Of a stretch of 12,604 nucleotides of DNA, positions 7,246 through 12,604 are shown piece after piece. Location of the stretch: positions 1-12,604 of the forward strand of contig DAOSPF010000081.1 of the NCBI GenBank assembly GCA_035374585.1, given 5' to 3'. The DNA comes from JAKPQD01 sp029572965. Lineage in GTDB: Bacteria > Bacteroidota > Bacteroidia > Bacteroidales > DTGW01. The number at the start of each line of letters is the position of its first letter. Position 1 is the stretch's first letter. The notes under the pieces were generated by a model that ran no database searches, was not told the origin of the DNA, and was given only the letters and a program-made list of their open reading frames with translations. The position numbers and the translations under genes were made by a program.

Positions 7246-10095
7246 TTAAAAGTGGATAATAAATTCAGTCAGCGGAGAATCTTTTTCTAATTTCAACTTT
7301 CTTCTTAGTCTTAACCTGCTTGCTTCTACCCCTCGCAAGGTAATATTGAGCAAAGAAGCTATTTCTTTATTTGACAGGTTCATTCTGAGGAATGCACACA
7401 TTTTCAGGTCTTTGTGGGTCAGGTTAGGAAATTCTTTTTGCAGTTTTTTCAAAAAATTATCGTTCAATAAGTTGAAATGCATTTCAAACTGTTCCCAGTA
7501 GCTTTCATCATTAATTTCATCATCGAGAATTTTCACCAGGGAGTTGATTTTTCTTTTTTCTTTATCCGACTGAACATCGATAGTAAGTAGTTTTTCTTTT
7601 ATTTCAAGAAACTTTTCATTTTTTTGGGCAATGTTCATGGTAGCCGAAGCAAGCTCTTTTTGCCTTGATTTAAGTTCTTCTTCCAGCTTTTCTTTTTCAT
7701 GTTCGGCAGTTTTTAGCCTAAGGTTTTTTTCGTTTTCCTGTTCAAGGAGCATTTTTTCGTGGGCAAATTTGCGGTTTTTGTATTTTAAGAAAAAAATGAA
7801 GGCCCCGCCTATGGTGATAATGTAAAGCATAATAGCCCATTTTGTACGGTACCATGGAGCAAGCACAACAAAACGCATTAGAGTTTCTTCGCTTTCAATT
7901 CCATAAATATTTTTAGATTTTACCCTGAAGGTGTAAGTACCTTCGGGAATGTTGGTGTATTCTTTTTCATTTTTGTTGGTCCAGGAGCTCCAGTCATCAT
8001 CGAAACCTTCAAGCATATATTTGTAGGTTATTTCTTTTGGGTTTTCATAAAAAAGGGCTGAAAAAATGAAATGCAGCTTGTTATTTTTATAATTTATTTC
8101 GGGTATTTCAACTTTTTCGTCAATAGACTTTTGAATCAGGTTTTGACAGATGATAGAATCGCGAGGGCCTTGAATAAAAACTTTTTCAATAACGGTGTAA
8201 AATTTTTGGTAGTAATCGCGGGTACTTCCTGAATTGTAGATTATTATCCCGTGTTTTGTCCCAAAAAAGGTATGGTTTTTATTGGCAAAAAACATGTTTT
8301 CAAAACCCGGGACATGGTTGTCGGCAATTTTTTGAAAAGGGACTGTTACCTGGTCAATAGTTCCATCACCCATATATTTTAATATCCCGGTATTGTCCCC
8401 AACAACGTACCAAACCTGGTTGTCAAAGGTTTGAACAAGTTTTCGTACGTGCGAATCTTTAAGAATTTGAAATAACACTTTGTGAGGTTCCATGCGGTTG
8501 GTTTCTTCATTGTAAGAGAATGCGCCCGCTTGTGTGCCAAAAACAATTTCGTTGTTTATTTTATTTATTCCAAAAAATAAGCTTTTTGGAAAGCCTTTTG
8601 AAGAATCGTAGAATTCAACAGAAGTTATGCTATCAGCGTTTTCCGAAAGGGCTACTTTATATACGCCATAGTATCCGCTGGTAACCCACAAATAGCCGTT
8701 TTTGTCTTCTTCAATAATGCGGCACGATTCGTTCAAATCGGGTAAAACCTTGAATTGATACCAGTTCCCGTTTTTCTTTTTGTAAATAACAAGGGCTTTA
8801 TATGTCCCGCCAACAATTACATCTTTGTGGTGTTTTAGAAGTTTGTGGCACCATCCGCCTTTAACGTTAGAAATCATTTGGGCCGAGTTGTTGTTGATGA
8901 TGTAGGTCCCTTTGTCATGCCCCAAAAATAGTTTGTCGTCAATGACTGTTAGCGACCAGTTTATTTCGCTTATTCCCGGGAAGGTAGAAAACTCGTTATT
9001 GTCATTGATTTGTTCAATGTTTTTCCAGTCTTTGTACATGAGGCCATGATGTGTTGCAACAAAGAGTTTGCCTTTGTAATTGACCATGGAATAAATGTAT
9101 CCATTAAGTTTTTGTGAGGGTATCCGTGTAAAAGGTGAAGCTGTTTCGATATAATCTATTCCTTGATCCATGGTAACCCAGAGGTTCCCGATATTGTCAG
9201 ATTTGATGTTCAGGACAGTATTGTTTTGTAAGCCATTATCGGTGTTGAGGTTGTAAATCATCTTGCCAGACTTGTCTATCAGTACAAGCCCGGCGTGCAA
9301 TGTACCTAAGGCAATTTGGTTATTTCGCGTTGTGATTCCGCAGTAGAGTTTGTTTTTTCTCAAAAATTCATCAATGCTGGTTTTATAGGGTACAATTTTT
9401 TTAAAGTCATAAATATATAGTCCGTCAGACTCTGAGCCGACAAGTATAGTATTGTTTTCAAAAGGCAGCATGAAAGCTACATTAAGAGGGGCAAAGGAAG
9501 GCCCCAGGGGAATGTCAATCAGCTTTCCATCGGATATTTCGCGTAAGGCATCTTTGAAAAGTACAAAAAGCCTGTCTTCTACGTAAAAAGCTTTTATCGA
9601 TTCGACGGGATGATTGATGACTTCAATGCTGTCGTCAACATAGTAAAAGCTCATGTAGGTGGATTGAAACACTGTACCCCTTCGCATGGGGATGATGTTC
9701 CAGATATAGTCAAATTTGCGGTATTGAGGAGGGATTTTATTTATCAGGCTTGACCATGAGAAGTTTCCTGATTTATCTTTTTTTAGTATGCCAATATCGG
9801 CATACCCTCCGGCAAATATCCGGCCTTGCTTGTCAATTGCCAGCCCGTGAATGGCTGATAAGTTTGAGGCAATCCCTGCTATTTGCCAGTTTGTGCCATT
9901 GTAGCAAAGTATTCCGTTATTATTGGCAAAATACATCATCCCTTGTTGGTCTTGTACAATGTTCCAGTTTTGGTCGGCAGCATTGTACATTTCGGGTTTG
10001 AAGTTTTTGACAAAAGGGACCCCAATGCTTACGGGTTGTGCAACAATAAAATTATAGAGAAGAACTAATAAAACAGCGATAAAAAATGTTCTCAT
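7246..10095 (-). CDS. Membrane-bound propeller sensor with LuxR-like HTH
   Basis: A 949-residue one-protein sensor and transcription factor of a Bacteroidota-wide family. Order from the chosen start: signal peptide (1-20, MRTFF then a hydrophobic run ending FIVAQ), periplasmic beta-propeller region (about 25-630) with Reg_prop-type blades such as GNLWVTMDQG (303-312), GKLFVATHHG (342-351) and NGYLWVTSGYYG (466-477), a Y_Y_Y domain (about 685-745, with YKYMLEGFDDDWSSW), one transmembrane helix (about 753-770), a charged coiled coil (about 774-860) and a C-terminal HTH (about 892-934, LSNKEIASLLNI then the recognition helix). The ligand should bind outside the membrane and the HTH act inside. 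The frame stays open to 10242, but I start at 10095 because the signal peptide begins there, a good promoter lies just upstream, and the longer form would overlap the reductase gene by over 100 bases. It lacks a kinase, so it is not a hybrid two-component protein. Confidence 0.93.
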   Translation of the reverse strand: MRTFFIAVLLVLLYNFIVAQPVSIGVPFVKNFKPEMYNAADQNWNIVQDQQGMMYFANNNGILCYNGTNWQIAGIASNLSAIHGLAIDKQGRIFAGGYADIGILKKDKSGNFSWSSLINKIPPQYRKFDYIWNIIPMRRGTVFQSTYMSFYYVDDSIEVINHPVESIKAFYVEDRLFVLFKDALREISDGKLIDIPLGPSFAPLNVAFMLPFENNTILVGSESDGLYIYDFKKIVPYKTSIDEFLRKNKLYCGITTRNNQIALGTLHAGLVLIDKSGKMIYNLNTDNGLQNNTVLNIKSDNIGNLWVTMDQGIDYIETASPFTRIPSQKLNGYIYSMVNYKGKLFVATHHGLMYKDWKNIEQINDNNEFSTFPGISEINWSLTVIDDKLFLGHDKGTYIINNNSAQMISNVKGGWCHKLLKHHKDVIVGGTYKALVIYKKKNGNWYQFKVLPDLNESCRIIEEDKNGYLWVTSGYYGVYKVALSENADSITSVEFYDSSKGFPKSLFFGINKINNEIVFGTQAGAFSYNEETNRMEPHKVLFQILKDSHVRKLVQTFDNQVWYVVGDNTGILKYMGDGTIDQVTVPFQKIADNHVPGFENMFFANKNHTFFGTKHGIIIYNSGSTRDYYQKFYTVIEKVFIQGPRDSIICQNLIQKSIDEKVEIPEINYKNNKLHFIFSALFYENPKEITYKYMLEGFDDDWSSWTNKNEKEYTNIPEGTYTFRVKSKNIYGIESEETLMRFVVLAPWYRTKWAIMLYIITIGGAFIFFLKYKNRKFAHEKMLLEQENEKNLRLKTAEHEKEKLEEELKSRQKELASATMNIAQKNEKFLEIKEKLLTIDVQSDKEKRKINSLVKILDDEINDESYWEQFEMHFNLLNDNFLKKLQKEFPNLTHKDLKMCAFLRMNLSNKEIASLLNITLRGVEASRLRLRRKLKLEKDSPLTEFIIHF

Positions 10096-10117
10096 AATAT
10101 TTATCTTAAAGAAAAGA

Positions 10118-10147
10118 CAAATATAATGTTTGCATTTAAAAATCAAA
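10118..10147 (-). promoter_or_regulatory. Promoter of the propeller-HTH gene
   Basis: On the minus strand, TTTG (complement of 10144-10147) and TATATTTG (complement of 10118-10125) are separated by 18 bases, matching the Bacteroidota -33/-7 pattern (TTTG, TAnnTTTG) with spacing about one base short of usual. Transcription would begin near 10111, about 16 bases before the ATG at 10095. The promoter straddles the stop codon of the upstream reductase gene (10136-10138), so the regulator can be expressed independently of it. Confidence 0.6.
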
Positions 10148-10972
10148 GTTATCGGGGTCAGCCCCAATTCTTTGATGTTTGTCAAGGTTGTCGATAAATG
10201 CCATATCCTGGGCTGAAATAGCGAAGTCGAAAATGTTTGCATTTTCTATTATCCTTTGCGGATTTGACGATTTGGGGATAGTAGCTACGCCTTTTTGCAG
10301 GTTCCAGCGGAGGATAATTTGAGGGACTGTCTTTTGATATTTTTCAGCTATGGCAGACAGTTCTGTTATTTGTGAGTACTTGCCTTGCATGAGAGGGCTC
10401 CATGATTGTATTACAATTTGTTCTTTTTGGCAGAAATCAAGCAGTGGTTGTTGTACCAAGCGGGGGTGAAACTCTATTTGGTTTACCATGGGTTTGATGT
10501 GGGCAGAGTTGAAAAGGTCTTTAATATGGTGCTCAAGGAAATTGCTGATGCCTATTGCGTGTACACGTTTTTCGGCATATATTTTTTCAAGGGCGCGCCA
10601 TGTTTCTTTATACTTGTCTTTTACCGGCCAGTGTATGAGGTATAAATCAATGTAGTCAAGCTTTAATTTGGCAATGCTTTCATCAAAGGCCCGGAGGGTA
10701 GAATCGTATCCCTGGTTGCTATTCCAAACCTTTGTGGTGACAAATATTTGATCACGTGCTATGCCTGAGTTTCTTATGCTATGGCCAACTCCACTTTCAT
10801 TATAATATAAAGCCGCCGTGTCTATCAACCGGTAGCCATGCTTTAATGCAAAATCAATACTTGATTGAACTTCCTGGTTGTTTTCCATTTTGTACACGCC
10901 CAATCCGAGATAAGGCATTGAAACTCCATTGTTTAAAAGGACAGAACCTTTAATATCAGATATTGTAAACAT
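10136..10972 (-). CDS. Aldo/keto reductase
   Basis: Cytosolic NAD(P)H-dependent reductase of aldehydes or ketones, 278 residues, the usual length for the short bacterial (AKR5-like, 2,5-diketogluconate reductase-type) members. The family signature GYRLIDTA...NESGVG is present (46-63). The catalytic tetrad is D51, Y56, K81 (in TTKVW) and H114 (in LIHWP). Further family motifs are GISNF (141-145), NQIEFHP (164-170) and the phosphate-binding segment IPKSSNPQRIIEN (232-244), whose K234, S235 and R240 favour NADPH. No signal peptide is present. It lies between the OstA-like gene (100 bases upstream) and the propeller regulator (40 bases downstream), all leftward. The substrate cannot be told from sequence; many members reduce small carbonyls or sugar ketones broadly. 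No residue essential to the family is missing. Confidence 0.95.
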   Translation of the reverse strand: MFTISDIKGSVLLNNGVSMPYLGLGVYKMENNQEVQSSIDFALKHGYRLIDTAALYYNESGVGHSIRNSGIARDQIFVTTKVWNSNQGYDSTLRAFDESIAKLKLDYIDLYLIHWPVKDKYKETWRALEKIYAEKRVHAIGISNFLEHHIKDLFNSAHIKPMVNQIEFHPRLVQQPLLDFCQKEQIVIQSWSPLMQGKYSQITELSAIAEKYQKTVPQIILRWNLQKGVATIPKSSNPQRIIENANIFDFAISAQDMAFIDNLDKHQRIGADPDNFDF

Positions 10973-11072
10973 AGTATCGTTTTTTTATAAAAATAATCAC
11001 TATTGTTTGAAAACACCAATAGTTTAAAAATGTTGATTTCAATAATAACCTTTTAAATGGTTTTTATAAAAG
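10973..11072. other. Spacer between OstA-like gene and reductase, with inverted repeats
   Basis: Two inverted repeats lie in these 100 bases. ACTATTG (10999-11005) and CAATAGT (11017-11023) form 7-bp arms around an 11-base loop. AACC (11047-11050) and GGTT (11059-11062) flank an almost palindromic TTTTAAAT core directly after the OstA-like stop. Either could be a weak AT-rich terminator for the OstA-like transcript, or the first an operator for the reductase, whose start is 26 bases downstream of it. No exact TAnnTTTG promoter box is visible, so readthrough from the OstA-like gene is possible. Confidence 0.4.
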
Positions 11073-12590
11073 TTACTTGACTTTAGTTTTTCTGTAAATG
11101 TCTTCTTTGTTTTTGGGTTGCAGAGATTCAAGCCATTTATAGCCTTTTAGCAATTTTTGTTCGGCTGGTAATTTTTCAATTGGGAATAAAGTGGCATCGG
11201 GTTGAACGAGAAATAGGATTTTTTTTATTTTTCTATTTTCGAGGATAATGTCAATATTTGAGCAGTCTGCACGGTTTACGCCTACTATTTTTTCTTTGTC
11301 TTTTCCGTAATATAGCGTTTGTCCGTTTCCTTTAATGCTGAGTTTCACTAGCTGGTTATTTTTGAAATATCCTTTCATGTTTTTTCCTTTTACCTGGCTA
11401 AATTTATCGGTATCTTCTTTAGAAACAATAAAGCAATTGGCTGTGAAGTCGATGGTGCTTATCTGGCTATTGGCAAGGTACATGTTTATTTCATCAGCGC
11501 TAATTTGGTTAGCGCCAGACCATAAAACGGGTTCGTAAAACATTTTCAGTACAGAGTCAACAGTGGAAAAAGACATAGAGTCGCAAATGCCTTGTAAGTC
11601 GGGCTTAAATATGCGAACTTCACGATAGGCTCTTACTATTTTATTAATTTTAGAGGTGTCAGTAAAGGCTTCTAAGGTGTCTGCATGCAAAAATAGCGAG
11701 TCTGTTTTACCGATGTATATTAAAGTTGCACGATCGGTGATAAATGCATATTCGGGATTTTCTTTGTATAAAGCGTAATTACCAGTAAGTATTATGTTCC
11801 GGGCCGAATCTATAAGGAAAATGTTTCCATAAGCTTTTCCTAATCCTATATTTCTCTCGTAATAAAGGCTATCGCCTTTTAAAAGTCGTTTTGTACCTAT
11901 AAGTTTAGAATTTTTACTAAACTGCGATTTATTGGTGATGGTATTATACCAGCCATTTTCGCAATAAATGCTGTTTTCGTCAGAAGTGATAGTACTTGGC
12001 CCAAAGAAAAAAGCAGTGCGTTTGACAGTGTTGTATTTGAGCGTATCTGATTTTATAACATATTTAGGGTTAACGATTTCAACGTTTTTTTTAAAATGAA
12101 ACATTTTTAGTTTAGTATAGTAGTATCCTTCAAGACTTTTGAGTTTATTGTCTTTATTTACAATATTTCCTCCATTGAAATAATATCCAACATCTTGAGC
12201 AATATTATAGTCAAGGTTCTCGGTAGAGAGTACAGTTTCGTTATCAACCAATTTGACTTTTCCTCTTATTTGGGCAAGACGCTGATTGCCATCGTACATT
12301 AGCTTGTCGCCATAGAGGTGCAGCGTGTCGCCCTGGTGAATGGCAATGTGCCCAAATGCGTCTATTTTGTTTTGTGAGGTATAAAAATAGGCTGAGTCAC
12401 AAAACATAACAGCGCTTTCATGCCTGAATTCTACATCACCAATGAGCTTCTTAGCATCTGCATTGGCCTGTTTATTAAATTCTAAACTATTTGTATTGAT
12501 GATTTCTATACGTGCTGTTTGTTGGCCCAATAAACCCGGGACAACAAAAATGCAGCACAAAAAGAACCTAAAACTCTTGCCTTTATACAT
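11073..12590 (-). CDS. OstA-like (LptA-type) exported protein
   Basis: Exported protein of the OstA/LptA beta-jellyroll superfamily, whose members carry lipopolysaccharide across the periplasm or form the N-terminal part of LptD. The 505 residues begin with a signal peptide (basic start, hydrophobic run about 8-22). Strand-turn units recur through the rest: GDVEFRH (51-57), GDTLHLYGDKLMYD (87-100), SDTLKYN (181-187), GDSLYYERN (239-247), TDSLFLHADTLEAF (296-309) and SADEINMY (364-371). The length is far above LptA of Proteobacteria (under 200) but usual for the Bacteroidota OstA-like proteins. There is no lipobox and no outer-membrane barrel domain. The ATG at 12590 gives a normal signal peptide; the 14 bases before it have no in-frame stop, so a start outside the window is possible but unlikely. 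In another frame those bases hold TAATAA, which may end the preceding gene. A role in LPS transport or outer-membrane assembly is inferred from the family. Confidence 0.88.
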   Translation of the reverse strand: MYKGKSFRFFLCCIFVVPGLLGQQTARIEIINTNSLEFNKQANADAKKLIGDVEFRHESAVMFCDSAYFYTSQNKIDAFGHIAIHQGDTLHLYGDKLMYDGNQRLAQIRGKVKLVDNETVLSTENLDYNIAQDVGYYFNGGNIVNKDNKLKSLEGYYYTKLKMFHFKKNVEIVNPKYVIKSDTLKYNTVKRTAFFFGPSTITSDENSIYCENGWYNTITNKSQFSKNSKLIGTKRLLKGDSLYYERNIGLGKAYGNIFLIDSARNIILTGNYALYKENPEYAFITDRATLIYIGKTDSLFLHADTLEAFTDTSKINKIVRAYREVRIFKPDLQGICDSMSFSTVDSVLKMFYEPVLWSGANQISADEINMYLANSQISTIDFTANCFIVSKEDTDKFSQVKGKNMKGYFKNNQLVKLSIKGNGQTLYYGKDKEKIVGVNRADCSNIDIILENRKIKKILFLVQPDATLFPIEKLPAEQKLLKGYKWLESLQPKNKEDIYRKTKVK

Positions 12591-12604
12591 TTTATTAATG
12601 GCTA

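Noticed and set aside
10096..10242. 49-residue N-terminal extension of the propeller-HTH protein
   Set aside because: It overlaps the reductase coding end by over 100 bases, precedes a standard signal peptide that starts at 10095, and lies upstream of the predicted transcription start.

Overview
The window looks like chromosomal DNA of a Bacteroidota bacterium. The evidence is AT-rich non-coding DNA, promoter-like TAnnTTTG boxes instead of sigma70-type ones, start codons without Shine-Dalgarno sequences, a membrane regulator of the type 'Reg_prop propeller, Y_Y_Y domain, one transmembrane helix, LuxR-like HTH', and a long OstA-like (LptA-type) protein. The genus cannot be told from the sequence.

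Layout. Positions 1-1048 hold no convincing protein gene. Within them lies the 3' half of a tRNA (anticodon CAT, about 628-674), followed by a strong intrinsic terminator (681-718). The tRNA's 5' half is missing, which is what an integrase-type attachment site at the edge of an inserted element would look like. Positions 1049-2836 (minus) encode a complete GTP-dependent phosphoenolpyruvate carboxykinase (PckG) with its own terminator and a promoter region rich in small repeats. Positions 3149-6049 and 6057-7244 (plus, 7 nt apart) form a two-gene kinase operon: a soluble PAS-GAF-PAS hybrid histidine kinase, then a receiver-first histidine kinase. Converging on it, with one base between the stop codons, is a leftward gene (7246-10095) for a one-transmembrane sensor and transcription factor. 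Further right, also leftward, are an aldo/keto reductase (10136-10972) and an OstA-like exported protein (11073-12590).

How the genes may work together. PckG is gluconeogenic or anaplerotic housekeeping. The two kinases carry no DNA-binding output domain and no membrane segments. They could form a cytosolic phosphorelay that needs a partner outside the pair, because the domain at the usual Hpt position has no histidine and the second kinase has a degenerate G2 box. The propeller regulator is the nearest DNA-binding protein, but a link to the kinases is only inferred from adjacency. OstA-like and the reductase are leftward neighbours with no clear functional tie to the rest.

No CRISPR array, transposase, integrase, phage gene or recognised defence system was seen. 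The items most worth a second look are the tRNA 3' fragment at the left, the odd kinase pair next to a membrane-bound HTH regulator, and the palindromes around the pckG promoter.
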